This document shows positions 25,333-38,560 of a stretch of DNA of 64,000 bases, one piece after another. The translations under genes and the position numbers were made by a program. The notes beneath the pieces are model-generated. The model saw nothing but the letters and a program-made list of their open reading frames with translations, had not been told where the DNA came from and searched no databases. This DNA is from Siphonodentalium dalli (Eukaryota > Mollusca > Scaphopoda > Gadilida > Siphonodentaliidae), in NCBI GenBank assembly GCA_032622095.1, contig CP136068.1:162275465-162339464 (forward strand). The letters are read 5' to 3'. Position 1 is the first letter of the stretch; each line of letters starts with the position of its first letter.

Positions 25333-25848
25333 TCAGATCTTTTCCTTCAGCGCACTCTTGAAGGAATCCACAGGCTGTTGTTGTAGGATTAAGGATTCCT
25401 CCAGCTGATTCCAGTCGCATATAGTTCGAACAAATGTGGAATTAGCGAACTGAGCTGACACGTATGGTATAGCCTCGTAGCACTGACTGTTGTTCCTTTA
25501 AATTAGGTGCCGAGGAATTTGGCTGGTGACGTAGCCTGTCAGAACTTTGCTCTGCGATCTAAGACGCCTTGTTTCGGGTGTAAAGTATTGATTAGGTGGT
25601 ATAGCCGGGACCAATCCACCCACCACCTCACTCATGAATCCCAGCCGATTTATTTTCCGCCGTTTCTGCAATGTTGGTAAATCTAGCTCGTAGAGGATCT
25701 TGGTCATATATCCATCTTCTTTGCTCTTATAGTCTCTTTTAATGAAACGGGCTGCTCTACGCTGGATTCTTTCCAGCTTGTCGATGTGATTTTGTTGGTA
25801 GGGGTCCCAGATGGTGTCTGCGTAGTCCATGATCTTCAAACTTCTCAA
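25333..25848 (-). pseudogene. LINE reverse-transcriptase C-terminus (one in-frame stop)
   Basis: On the minus strand: YADTIWDPYQQNHIDKLERI, then QRRAARFIKRDY and LDLPTLQKRRKINRLGFM, the conserved region after the RT core of CR1/Jockey-type LINEs. After a TAA at 25498-25500 the same frame goes on as RNNSQCYEAIPYVSAQFANS to FKSALKEKI and a TGA at 25333-25335, which is the normal end of such ORFs. The 5' part is missing (truncated near 25848), and CAGATTCAGATTG repeats follow the 3' end. One nonsense change makes it a pseudogene. Confidence 0.85.
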
Positions 25849-26584
25849 TTCTTCTTCTTCTGGACAGGTGTATTATGAGCAGGCCACTGGCACTACATCA
25901 TGATTGTACCGGTACCACAAATTCAATTTTGAGAAAATATTCTGGTTATGGCCAGGTAGCTGAGGTACTGTTCAATACTATAGTCTATAGTTGATCCGTT
26001 TCGTTATCGCAGCTTAATTCTTACTGTTCCGGGAATTGAAATATTTTTTGTCACATGAAATTCAGTCTTTTTCGATATTTGCGCACATCCATGGGGAGAA
26101 ATCGGCGAATCTTATATATAAGTCCACAGTTTATCCGTTTGTAGCCAATACACCATTTCCTTCTGTCAATCCGCGTTGATTCGCGACAAAATTAACTCAA
26201 AATACCACAAGGAAAATTATCCGCGCTTCATTTTGAAGAACGATAACTAAAAGTTAAGATTGTAATTTGGCTGCAGAAACGAAACGAAACGAATTTTGAA
26301 ACACAATAATTGTATTAACTAATATTTTCCTGTTGGTATATGGTCTACTATAGTATATGCAATCATTTATTTGAAATAATAAGTATCACTTAGAGAATAA
26401 TTCTTACTGATAATTAGAAATCTCTTTATGTTGTATCCCTTTAATATTAAATAATGGCCCTGAAAATTGTCTGTTTGTCAGTTTAATGTTCACTAATTAT
26501 AGCTAGGCTGTTAGATAAAGTATGATATTGCTTCATTTGTCCGGGGTAGTGTATTGTCATACTGTCATAATAAACTTCAAGTAA
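25849..26584. other. Intergenic sequence
   Basis: No gene or clear repeat seen; AT-rich. Confidence 0.4.
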
Positions 26585-27347
26585 TAAGGTAACTACTCGT
26601 CAATGATGCTTGAATACATAAATGATTAATAAGGTAACAACTACCCGTCAATGATCGACGTCTTAATATAGAAAGGTTTTATAAGGTAACTAACTACACG
26701 GCAATGATACTTATTATAGAAGGTTAATAATTTAACTTCTTGTCAATGATGCTTTAATATAGAAAGGGTTAATAAGGTAACTACCCGTCAATAATGCTTT
26801 AGTGTAGAAATGGTTACTAAGGTAACTACATGTCAATGATGCTTTAATAAAGAAAGGGTTAATAAGATAAAGTTCTACACGTCAATGATGCTTAAATATA
26901 GAAAGGGCTAATAGGGTAACTACACGTCAATGATGTTTTAATATAGAAAGGGTTAATATGGTAATTACACGCCAATGGTGCATTAATATAGAAAGGGTTA
27001 ATATGGTAACTACCGTCCATGATGCTTTAATATATAACTGGCTACTATGATAACTACATGTCAATGATGCTTTATTGTAGAAAGGGTTAATAATGTAACT
27101 AATCACCAATGATACTCATTATAAAAAGGGTTAATAAGGTAACTGCCTGTCAATTATTGCTTCAACGTAGAAAGGGTTAATAAGGTAATTACACGCCAAT
27201 GGTGCTTTAATATAGAAAGGGTTAATATGGTAACTATCAGTCAATGATGCTTTAATATAGAAAGTGTTATAATATGGTAACTGCACGTCAATGATGCTTT
27301 GATACAAAAATGGTTAATAAGGTAATTACCCGTCAATGGCGCTTTAA
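26585..27347. repeat. 45-bp minisatellite, left part
   Basis: About 17 units of the type TATAGAAAGGGTTAATAAGG, TAACTAC, CGTCAATGATGCTTTAA. Units vary at several bases. It continues on the other side of the LINE at 28592-29512. Confidence 0.9.
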
Positions 27348-28591
27348 TATAATAATAATAATAATAATAATAATATAGAGTATTTGTATAGCGCCATATC
27401 CCTATGGCTCATGGCGCTGAACAATTCACACAAACGCAGTCACACACATTCACACTATAACATATACGCAATAAATAATATGCATGTATTTCAATAATTA
27501 AGTCTCCTCAACGTTTTCTGATGTTATTTGTCCGAAATGGGAGATGAATAGGTGAGTTTTTAGGGCCGATTTGAATGTTTCCAAACAGTCAGACTGTTTC
27601 ACCTCTTTGGGAAGGTTGTTCCAAATGGTCGGCCCGTAGACCTCGAAAGAACGGCGACCAAAGTACATCAGATCTCGTTTAGGTACAACCATCGCATTCG
27701 CATCCTGTGATCGAAGTGGTCGAGCAGGTACATATTTGACCAACAATGTATCAATATATGGTGGCAAAGCATTATCAATATCCGACTTTCTATAACACAA
27801 AGTAGCATGTTTGTACACAATTCGTTCAAATATGGGAAGCCAATGTAATTTATACAACAGTGGGGTAACATGATCAAATTTGCCTGCACGGCACACAATT
27901 TTTGCAGCAATATTAACAATTTTTTGAAGTTTGTGAAGTTGATAATCTGGGAGTCCTGCTAAAATAGAATTACAGTAATCGATTTTGGATAACACAAATG
28001 AGGACATCAATATTTGTGTGGATTGTTCGGAGATATATGGACGTACATGCGAAATGCGCCGGAGCTCCATATATAAGGACCTGCATCGGTTGCTGATGTG
28101 AGATGACATTGAGAAGTTTTTGTCGATGGTCACACCGAGGTTTTTAATAACATCAGAAAATTCAATTACACTGTCGCCGATGAGCGTGGCATTAAGACTG
28201 ACCCCCTTCAACCGAGCGTTAGTTCCACAAAGCATAATTTCAGTTTTGCTTTCGTTAAGTTTGAGTTTGTTGATCTCCATCCATGTTTTAACTTCTGAAA
28301 CGCATGTCTGAACTTGAGAAATTGCTTCGTCTAAGATCGATGGCTCAACTGATATGTACATTTGGGTATCGTCTGCATACATGTGATACTGAATGTTGTG
28401 TTTTTCGATGATGTTTCCAAGAGGCTGTGTGTAAACGAGATATAGTACAGGTCCCAGCACAGAACCTTGGGGCACTCCATATGATAGATGCACGGGGTTA
28501 GACGTCGTAGAATTAACAATAACTGATTGAGTTCTCTCGGTTACGTAAGAATGGAACCACTTTAATACCGTGCCGGACATTCCGAAAGTCA
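27348..28591 (-). mobile_element. L2-like LINE, 5'-truncated, inserted in the 45-bp minisatellite
   Basis: A 364-residue open frame on the minus strand (27498-28592). It starts within RT: SGTVLKWFHSYVTERTQS, then YGVPQGSVLGPVLYLVYTQP, MYADDTQMYIS (catalytic YADD), LHWLPIFERI, WNNLPKEVKQ and FKSALKTHLF at the end. This order and wording fit the L2 clade of the CR1 group. After the stop, GCGCTATACAAATACTC and an (ATT)n tract (27349-27375 as ATA on the + strand) form the 3' tail, as in L2/CR1 elements. The frame has no stops, so the insertion is recent. Endonuclease and the 5' half of RT are missing, so it is not autonomous. Confidence 0.9.
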
Positions 28592-29512
28592 CAGAAATGG
28601 TTTATAATGTAACTACTCACCAATGATACTTAGTATAGAAAGGGTTGGTAAGGTAACTACACGACAATGATACTTTAGTATATAGAGGGTTAATTAGGCA
28701 ACTACCCGTCAACGATGCTTTAATATAGAAAGGGTTAACAACTACATGTCAATGCTGCTTTAATACAGAAATGGTTAATAAGGTAACTTCACGTCAATGA
28801 TGCTTTAATATAGAAAGGGTTAATACTGTAACTACTCACCAATGATACTTAGTATAGAACGGGTTAATAAGATAACTACCCAGCAATAATGATGCTTTAA
28901 TATAGAGAGGGTTATAATAAGGTAACTACACGTCAATGATGCTTTAATACATAAATGGTTAATAAGGTAACTACCCGCCAATGGCGCTTTAATATAGAAA
29001 GGGTTAATAATGCAACTACTCACCAATGATACTTAGTATAGAAAGGGTTAATAAGGTAACTACCTGTCAATTAATGCTTTAATATAGAAAGGGTTAATAA
29101 GGCAACTACACGCCAACGGTACTTAGTATAGAAAGGGTTAATAAGGTAACTATATACGACAATGATACTTTGGTATATACAGAGTTAAGGAGCCAACTAC
29201 CCGCCAATGATGCTATACTATAGAAAGGGTTAACATTGTAACTACACATCAATGATATTTTAATATAGAAAGGGTTAATAAGGTAACTACGCGTCAATGA
29301 TGCTTTAATAAAGAAAGGGTTAATAAGGTAACTTCACATCAATGGTGCTTTAATATAGAAAGGGTTAATAATGTAACTACTCACCAATGTTACTTAGTAT
29401 AGAAAGGGTTAATAAGGTAACTACCTGTCAATTAATGATTTAATATAGAATGGCTAATAAGGTAACTACACGCCAATGGTGCTGTAATATAGAAAGGGTT
29501 AATAAGGTGACT
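28592..29512. repeat. 45-bp minisatellite, right part
   Basis: About 20 more units of the same sequence as 26585-27347, resuming inside a unit (AGAAATGGTTTATAATG). ORFs at 28832-29297 on the minus strand are repeat read-through. Confidence 0.9.
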
Positions 29513-29544
29513 TCAATGCAGATTATACAGTTTAACAAAATACC

Positions 29545-29836
29545 ACAGGTGTATATATCCGGGTGAACACTGTAGTAAATACCTGGGCGAAACCCTGGTG
29601 TAAATACCTGGGTGTAAATACCTGGTGTAAATACCTGGGTGTAAATCCGTAAAAACCCGGGTAAACTGGGGTTTATACCTAACATATATAGAAAACACCT
29701 GGGTAAATCTATATAAATCCCTGATTTACCTGGGTGTAACCTGTGTGTGACCTGGGTGGAACCAGGGTAAAACCTAGATGTACCGGGGTATACCTAGGTA
29801 AACACCAAGATTTACCCAGGTACATTTTTATATGGG
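29545..29836. mobile_element. Second ACCTGGGTGTAAATACC foldback-family element (right end)
   Basis: Tandem ACCTGGGTGTAAATACC units (29580-29645), then divergent TTACCTGGGTGTAACC units, ending in CAGGTACATTTTTATATGGG. That is the complement of the terminus at 11674. No clear left terminus. Confidence 0.7.
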
Positions 29837-30724
29837 CTTGCCCGAACGTTTCAGAGATCGAGAATAAAACTATGCTTCTGATTTCATTATCATTCGCTGT
29901 GACTCTGCCAGGTTAAAATCCAATTGTTCCCTGTCTGTACAAAGGAATGGAACTCCATTAAATTAACTATTCGCAATCTCGCCAATGATGAATTCGTGAA
30001 GCAATTGAAACATGTGTACTACGCGGGATCAAGGCTGAAAACCACCTTTGTATTTCACAAATGGGAGTCGCTATCATAATAATATTCACACGCAATTTCT
30101 ATGTAAATGTAGTGGCCTATACAGTCCGACAAATTACGCACTCATATATCAGATTCCGCAAAATGCCCGTGTGGCTTGCCTATAAAATAGCGGGAAATTA
30201 CCGAAACGTAGATCTTCGTATGTATCTCTTAGAAGCCACAGTTCGTTAATTCACTGTAGGTTTTGTTATATTTCACTGTAGCCTGTCGGTGGTTTACGCG
30301 AGCGAAATATTTGAAGACAAATTCTATAACCGCGCGTTATAGTAATTTCTGCAAACTTATCGGTCATAACCCATAACCTTATTCGAAACAAGAGTTATTT
30401 CTTGTAATTTAATGCGTCATTTCACAGGAGAACCACCATATTAGTAGAAGGCAGAAGTAAAACAAGCGAAACACTTTCCGAAGAAAATCAGGCGCGTAAA
30501 GATGAAAAAGACACTCTTGACACTCAAGTGTCGTCATCTTACATCTTACATCTTCTGTGTCTTTGCGGCCAGCATTGACCAACCCCAGACCGTGGTCTGA
30601 GTATGTTCCTAACTATGTATATGATTATCTGTAAACGACTAAATAGATATGTCGTACATGACCAGGATCCATCGGGAGTTTTCATGAGTTAATTACATGT
30701 ATATACAGTCGTAGATATGCTTTG
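29837..30724. other. Intergenic sequence
   Basis: No supported gene; the ORF at 30061-30249 shows no domain. Confidence 0.4.
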
Positions 30725-32455
30725 CTATACCCCCAGTAAAATCACTGGCTGCATGTGTAATATATGGCAGAGTCTGGCAGCATGAAGTTGAAGTACATTT
30801 ATTTTGGTTGCCTCTTCTTTACCATCGTCTTTTCTTGTGTTGGATATATCCAGTATTCTTGATATTTTCTCATTGTCACTTCGGTCTTTAAATTGGTTGT
30901 TAAACATATTGTTGTATTCAGTTTCAAATTGAAGGAGGAACTCTCTTCTTATATGACTAAATGCTGAGCATCTAATGATGAGGTGTTGTTTCCTCTTCTA
31001 CTTTACACAGCTTGCAGATACCGTCAGACGTCTTGTCATATTTCTTCTTCAATGATTCAAGTCGGTATGTTCCGAGACGTGAAATGGCTCTCACAGGATT
31101 CCCAATGATGTTAAGAACTGGATGATGACGTCCGTTTAATAAGTTGAGAGATGGCACTGCTTATAGCTCGTTCGATCCAATATGTATTAATTGCAGTTTT
31201 CACTTGTGTCTTCCGTTGGTCTTCCATTGTTCTAGTAGATTGATGGGCGATGGAAGTTTGTATTTGAATAATACTTGTCTGATCGCAGAAAACCAGCTAT
31301 AACCGAATGAGTCTTTCAATAATAATTGTCGTGCAGCTAATCTTCTTTCAATACTGTTTGAGGGCAGTCGACATATGTTGTGGAAGAAGATAAGCGCCTT
31401 GGTATCGATGGTTGTTTCTACAGGTAGTACTCCTGTCAAAATATGTATAGCTGGATCAGCTGTTCTCATCGGAATCGCCAGAATCTGTTTCAGTAATTTC
31501 TTTCTTCTTAAAAACCTCTAGTTGTTGAAGGTGATGGCGGTTTGGTAGTAAAATATCGCAGCATACAGGAGGATTGGTAAGATGTAATTATTGTACAGGT
31601 GAATACATGTTTGAGGATCCAATCCATTATGACCGTGAAATCCTGCAGGCATCAAACTGTAAGCGGCTCTTCTGGCTTTCTTTATGTTGTTAGTAATAGA
31701 TTCTCCCATTGTTTTCACAATTGATGGTGCACGAATAATACCAAGATGGGTAGTTTTCTCTACAGCCGGCATTTCTGATGTGTTTATTTTCCATGTTGTT
31801 TGGTTTCACAGTGATGGTCACACTTTTTTGAGGTTGTAGGAGGTATCTATGATTCCGGCTATATTCTACTGCAACGTTAATTAATTGTTGTAGGTCCATT
31901 GGGTTGTTACTAATGATCATCTGCACAGGCAGTAGCATTAAGACGTATGTTTCCAATATTCGTTCCCGCATTAGTTTGGTCAAATTTCTCCAGGAGATCT
32001 TCAATGTATACTTTATATAGATCTGCACTCAATACCCCTCCTTGGCGGACTCCTTGATCTATATTGAATTCTTCAGATAGGCTAACTCTCCATTTCACCT
32101 TTGATGTTCATTGTGTGTGGATGTCGTCTATTAGTTTCCATGTTGAAGTGTGGATTTGTTAGTCGTATAATTTTCTCATGAGGATTTCCTTGGAGACTAC
32201 ATCAAAAGCAGATTTTGCATCGAGGTATGCAACGTATGTGATATTTCCATCGTCTCGATTGTTTCTGATAACTTCTTCCAGCATTAGCGCACTGTTCAGT
32301 GGCGAAGCATTTGCTGTGAATCCTCTTTGTAGTGGTGATTGTCGAGGGATAGTTTCTTTTCTCAAATCTTCTCGTAAAACTACTTCAATCAGCTTCAGGC
32401 GCACGGGTAAAATGGTGATACCTCGGTAGTTTGTAGATTCTGTTTTCACTCCCTT
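30725..32455 (-). pseudogene. Degenerate non-LTR retrotransposon polymerase
   Basis: Minus-strand pieces in order: 32449-32159 NYRGITILPVRLKLIEVVLR, LQRGFTANASPLNSAL and YVAYLDAKSAFDVVSKEILM (RT motifs 1 to A, with the DAKSAFD catalytic Asp); 32098-31910 GVRQGGVLSADLYKVYIEDL and ATACADDH, where the usual YADD is CADD; 31772-31518 HLGIIRAP and NNYILPILLYA; 31469-31200; and 31157-30972 ending with ICKLCKVEEETTPHH, a CxxC zinc-knuckle-like end typical of some LINE polymerases. Frameshifts or stops separate all parts. It belongs to a different family from the elements at 25333 and 27348. Confidence 0.82.
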
Positions 32456-33216
32456 GTTTTTATAAATAGGGTTGTATCAATTCGGCGTTTTTGATTGGCT
32501 AGCCGGTACTTATCATGTACCATGCAGCTGTGACCCGCACACGTTGGTTTTATATATTACGAATGTGGTGACACGGAGATTATTAGTTTCGATTCCGTGT
32601 TTCATTTCTTTACACGAGCTTTTTTGCTTAATCTATAGGTAATTGTGCACTTATGATTATTAGGAAGTATACATCCCGAGTTATGTTTAAACTGTTAAAA
32701 GTGAAAATGGCGCATAACTTTGAGCTTTAATAATGTGCATATACTAAAAAGAATACTTACAGTTTTTGTTTAAATACCTGAAACATTCGTGTCTGAATAG
32801 AAATATCGAATTTTCACTCGGGGCTTGCAGCCGATCGTGAAAATTCGACATTTCTTTCCAGGCACTCATAAGATATTTCGTTATTATAATAGTCTCATGC
32901 AATATATATATTAACTCTACTAGACATATTTCTTTATGCGAACCGCGAACTGTTACTGAGAATAGTGATATTTTTAAGTCTGTACCCTCGTATAAATGTT
33001 AGAGATTCCGGTCGATTTGAGAGAACCTAACACTTTCCATTCCATTGTACACCCTTAAAATCTATTTATAATATAATATATTCTATATTTTGTACCTTGT
33101 TTCCAATGCAATATATATATCAGTTAAGCACTGAAAAGTGTTACATGCCGTCTTTTTACTGGTTGTATGGGAATGAAGCATACACACACTCAACCAATCA
33201 CTGTATCGAACTTCCG
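32456..33216. other. Intergenic sequence
   Basis: A short inverted pair, ATATCGAATTTTCACTCGG and CCGATCGTGAAAATTCGACA, at 32810-32855. No gene. Confidence 0.45.
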
Positions 33217-33362
33217 ATTTAGTAGAGGCTCTTATGGACTCCCGTGTGCACTTTGTGAAGAAATATAGCGACTATGTCAATACTGTTGCTTGATATCTCA
33301 GGCACCAGGACACAAATGTTAGACACCTGGGGGTCGCGACTGGATCGATTTATGATGTCACC

Positions 33363-34310
33363 AAGATGGCCGCCATCCAAAATTTCACAGTGTACACTGA
33401 GTCAGTTTGATTAATATCTACTTGTGAATTTATGATAGAAATTTGAATATCTCACAACCGATGTGAAACTAATACACCATACTTCCACTTGACAGAAAAA
33501 GTGGCCACCATAAACCAAGATGGCCGCCAAAATGGCGACCAAAATTCGGAAAATTGATGATTTTTCACACTTTCCTCTTGAATCATTAACTGATGTTTGA
33601 AATTTGTAACTAATAGCGACCTAAGTTTGAATAAATTCTAGTATCCATTCATTTCTGCAACATAATATGTCATATTTCGGATCTCATTCCTGCCAGCTAT
33701 CTTTAAAATGTGATTTAAAAATTATGCTATGAAAGTTAATCAAAATTCAATTCTGTCATTCCAGCCAAGAGTTGAACAGAACATAACTGAATTTGATGAA
33801 AATAATGTAAAACTGTTTTAGATATGTGAATTTCCATATAATTACACTGAAAATAGTGCATTTTCGTTTAAGATGGCGGCCAAGATGGCTGCCAAAATGG
33901 AGAAATCACCCAAATCTATCCAATTTTCATTTATATCATTCATATGTTGGGGAAAAGTGAATATATGTGAATATGTGCTCACTGTTCGCGGAAATCCAAG
34001 GACATATGGAATAATTTGTAATTTTTGTGAACCATATAGCTGTTTATACCGAGAATTCAACAGAATGATACCACGAAAATTAGATCAAATCATCATGGCA
34101 GCCACAAACTATTACAGAATAGGCACTCAGTGAGGAATAAAATTTAACACAGAAAAATAAAATTGCACCAAGCTTCCTTTGGAAAGGACAAAATTGATAA
34201 ACAAAACAAAGATGGCTGTCAAAACGGCGACCGAAATATAGAAATGTGTTTAAATATGTTTAGTGCCATTCAGTTGCACTCGACATTGATCTATTTGACT
34301 CAAGATGGTC
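33363..34310 (+). promoter_or_regulatory. AAGATGGC(C/G)GCC motif cluster, left arm (YY1-like)
   Basis: Motifs start at 33363, 33517, 33870, 33882, 34209 and 34302; several are followed by GCCAAAATGGCGACC. The core AAGATGGCGGC is the known vertebrate YY1 consensus. Binding in this organism is inference. Confidence 0.4.
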
Positions 34311-35344
34311 GCCACAATGGCCGCCAAAACTCAGTTATAATATTTGACAAATGTTTATATTCTCAAACGGCATTTACCAAAGGAGATGTATATATTCGCC
34401 CAAATTAAATTATATACTATCATGTTATGTAATTGTGACTATGTTTGACCAAAAATAGTTTCTAACCGAGAATATATCAGAATGGATTCTTAGAAACCTA
34501 ACATGAAATTGCCCAATATAATTTAATTGATCCTGCCCGTTTTTTAGGAAGGAACTCAAACAGGATATGTGCTGACTGTATCATTATAAGAGCATAACAA
34601 GTACTAGAACGCAAAGGAATCCCCGCAGTCATAATACAGAGAGAAATCCAACTTTATGGCTGTATTATTTCGTTTAGAGCAGATCTGCTTTATTCGTTGT
34701 CTATTCTTGATGAACAGTTGACCACGTTGATTTCGTCCACCCACAAATAAATTAGAAGATCCAGGAACAATATCACACCTTGACTTCATCGAAGTCGAAG
34801 TCTTCATTGCTATCATACTGCCATCGGGAAATATAATTGCTCAACTTAGACTTACACAGGTTACATATTTTAGTGAAAACCTTATTTCGCATCTAATTAT
34901 GAAACAGTTATGTATAATAAGATGCATTAAGGGGATGTGGCATTTTTCAGCTTCTTGTTTCGGCATATTTGTGTGTTGCATCACCCGAAATTCGTTTGAA
35001 TAGTTGAGACATTGTCACACTTCACAAGACATGAGTCAGTACATGTGCCACTCTTGTTACTTCGTCCAATAGATGGTGACAGTGATGATAGTCTATCTAC
35101 CACTAACTCACCCAGCAACGACAGTTGAATTACAAACACCTCTCGCAGGCTAACATCCGAGCTCACCAGAAAACTCTCTGACTGCATATCAGATATGAAA
35201 TAGAATGTTTGCTTCGGTTGTGGCATGGGGAGTCCATAATACAGATGTATTAAATAAATTTCAATAATGCCGCTGATACATTGCAGATTCAATGTAGTCT
35301 AACCGAACTCTGCACATAACCGAGTTAATGCTGGTCAGTTTATT

Positions 35345-35540
35345 TTAGAATAGAACAAAAACATCAGTATCGGGCAAATATAACCTAAAGTTGGTCGTTC
35401 TCCGTGTCGAGTGTATCAAGTGACAGTAACGGCCCCTCATCTTCATCCTGGTTGTCAACGAAAATATATCGTGAAAAGCAAAATGCCTATGCCTTGTGAC
35501 TGGATATGTAGTTATGAAATACCTCACCGAAACATCATAA
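35345..35540 (-). pseudogene. Possible relic of an element-encoded protein
   Basis: The minus frame ends RLYLPDTDVFVLF, resembling the 'DTDV-hydrophobic' motif in a large family of repeat-associated proteins of invertebrates. The surrounding frames (34981-35292, 35781-36218) give no recognisable domain. Weak, recorded because it lies in the centre of the palindromic element. Confidence 0.25.
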
Positions 35541-37489
35541 GCTCATCTTTGGCCCATGCCATATGATGGGGTAGCTAAGCAAATGGATACAGTGACGGGT
35601 CATCAATACCATTTAATGGAACATCTATTAAGAGTTCTTGCAACACTTCCATGGGGACTTTCATTAGCATTATACAACAACTGTTAGTTCACAGAAAGTA
35701 AATATCTTAGTATCACAGAAACCCCACAATCTGGTACAAACCCCTTTAATTATCCATCGAACAAATGTAGTTTATATAATTTGCTGGCAAACTGTACAAC
35801 CATAATAGTCGGATTCACAAGAATGCCAATTACAAGCTGGGAATATAGATACTGCTCAAAAATAGATAACACTGATATGCTTGAATTGAGAGAAGGTTGT
35901 GGATTGTTAGCTAGAGTCCGTAACTGTACTAACTTCAACTCTTGCTCAGGAAGGTATAAGATTTTCAACGTTTAACGACCTGTGTTTTCTGCAGACCTGA
36001 AATCATTGCAGAGGGATATCAAACGTTCCGGTATAAAACATCTGGAAGGAATACCACAAACGTCCCACCCAATAATAATACATGTACCTCAACATGTCGG
36101 TGAGTTCAATTGCCCCTACAGCCAAGTCGAAATGTGCATTGATGTGGGAATATGTATCCTAGTAGTGTTATCTGGAACGCTGCCGATAACCGATACAATT
36201 ACAGAAGTGCAGGCATAAAATAAATTTGGTGTGAACATGTTTCTTGTATGACATTTTGATGAGACCGTATAACGCAAGTATGAAAGAACTTCGAGAACAC
36301 ATGTGACAAATATGAAATGGGTGTATCTAACATAAACTCGATGCCTGCATCAGTTCTGCACAGGAAGATGGGGATCGTACACGGAACGAACTTCCAGTAT
36401 ATGTGATGTCCAGAGAACTATCGCCTCCGTGGAACTCATATATACCAATTGCACTCATTATATGAGGCTATCTGCCTATCCTATCGATCAATATCAGCGA
36501 GTCAGTGAGTTGACCTATGAGCTGTCCAGTGCTCCAGATCAGTTTCTCTTTTGGTACGAACCTAAAACTAAAAATAATTTATCTGTAATCGCTATAGATC
36601 GCATGTAATAAGAAGAGGTCTGGTAGAAATCCGCCGACGCGATTCTTCTTCGCAGAAGACACACATAGCGCACATCTGAAGGCTCTAGTTAGGTTGTCTG
36701 CGACAAAGCTATTATTGTCGTATAATTCCCGGATGCACACACGCAGTGAATTGGATTTGAACTAGATTTTATTCAGGGACGAGATATTGTAAATTTTCTC
36801 AGTTTTACATGTATATTAATAGCAACGACGAATCACACAAATGGTAGCTCCTATTCTTATATTTGGACTTAGTATACGCTAAGTATTAAGCTTGTTAACA
36901 TAGTCGATGTCTGTAATGTCAACGCATTATAAACCGCTACTGTTTTTGGGTACTACATTGTCTGATGTCCATTCAATTTCCGTGACCATCTGAATTTCGG
37001 TAGAATTGACTTAGTATGATGACATTACATGAGCAATACAGAAGTCAAGTGAACAAATCTTATCGAAAACCCCACAAGGAGGCGATATCAAGTTGAAGTA
37101 ATTATTGTATTGCTCAATAACGACAGCCCTATTGTTGAGGTATGGATATTTCTCCAGTCGAGTCACCAATCAGGAAATTTCCGATGAACATATAATGATG
37201 GATGTAATCAGCATCTTTTCAGATTTGGATATTTTCAAATAGGTCAACATCAGATGAATGTATCTACTTTTCGTGATTTCTATGTTTCCATTCTCGTGAA
37301 ATATCGGGTATAAGCAGCTACTGTTCGCAAAATATTCATGTTGTATCGATTGTATCAGCATTCCTGGGTCCTTTGTCAACAGGGGAACAAATGTGTTTAC
37401 CAGTAGTCACTGAAACCCACCTTAGGACCGTTATCAATGAAAACTAGCAAATTTGGATGATTTCTCCATGTTGGTAACCATCTCAGTTA

Positions 37490-38560
37490 CCATCTTGAAT
37501 TTAGATGCATATGCATAATAATATGTTAATTTAACATGCCTTGGTTGCCGAATGATTAGATAGTAGAATTTATTCAAAATAAGGTTGCTATTAGCTACCG
37601 ATTTCAAACCGCTGTGAATTCATATAAGAAGCGAGTGTGAAAAATCATCAATTATTAGAATTTCGGTCGCCGTTTTGGGAGCCATCTTGGATTTTGATGT
37701 CCAAATTGCACTGCCAAGAGGAAGTGTCATGCAATTGTATTATTGATGGCGAAACATAATAATTTCACTATCTAAATCTTCCTCCCAGACTCAATGCCAA
37801 CTCTTAAATTGTTCATGGTTGCAATTTTAATGATTTAATCTCATTTTCATGGTTTCATTCTCTTGAATTCTTGAGTATAAACAGCCAAAGTTCGCAAACT
37901 ATTCATATTGTTTTATAACTCCATGTTATTCCTCCAACACGGAGCAAATATATTCAACTATATTCTCTAAATCGCACATTAGGAGTGATATCAAAGACAA
38001 TTTGAAAAACTTTAGTGATTTATCTAGTTCGGCAACCATTTTGGTCGCCATCTTGAATACAGATGTACTTTTTTGGTTGTAATTATATGGCAATCTATAT
38101 ATTTAAAACTGTTGCACAATTTTGTCATCAAATTCAGCTATTTTCTGGCGAACATTTGTCTCGAGTTACAAAATCGATATTTGGTAAAATTTCATAGCAT
38201 ATCTACGAATTCAAATTTTGAGACGTTTTGTAGGAATAAGACCCAACGTATGACATATTATCATGTTCAAATGGTTAAGTATTCAAATGTATTTAAAATT
38301 AAGTTGCTATTAGCCACCGTTTTCAAACAACAGTGAATGTTTTAAGAGACATGTGTGAAAATTGATCATTTTTCTGAACTTCGGTCGCCATTTTGGCGCC
38401 CATCTTGGTTAAATGTGGACAATTTGTATTTCAAAGTGAAGCCTGTTGTCATAATATCACAACAGTAGAGACATATTATATTTACTGTCATAAATTCACT
38501 ACTAGCTATTAATCAAACTGACTCAGTGCCTACTCTGAAATGTTGGATGGCGGCCATCTT
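37490..38560 (-). promoter_or_regulatory. AAGATGG motif cluster, right arm
   Basis: On the minus strand AAGATGG occurs at 37490, 37682, 38048, 38400 and 38554. The spacings 154-158 and about 350 mirror those of the left arm. Confidence 0.4.

Noticed and set aside
33873-34408. ORFs MAAKMAAKMEKS... and MHQASFGKDKID...
   Set aside because: Start inside the AAGATGGC repeats of the palindromic element; composition follows the repeat.
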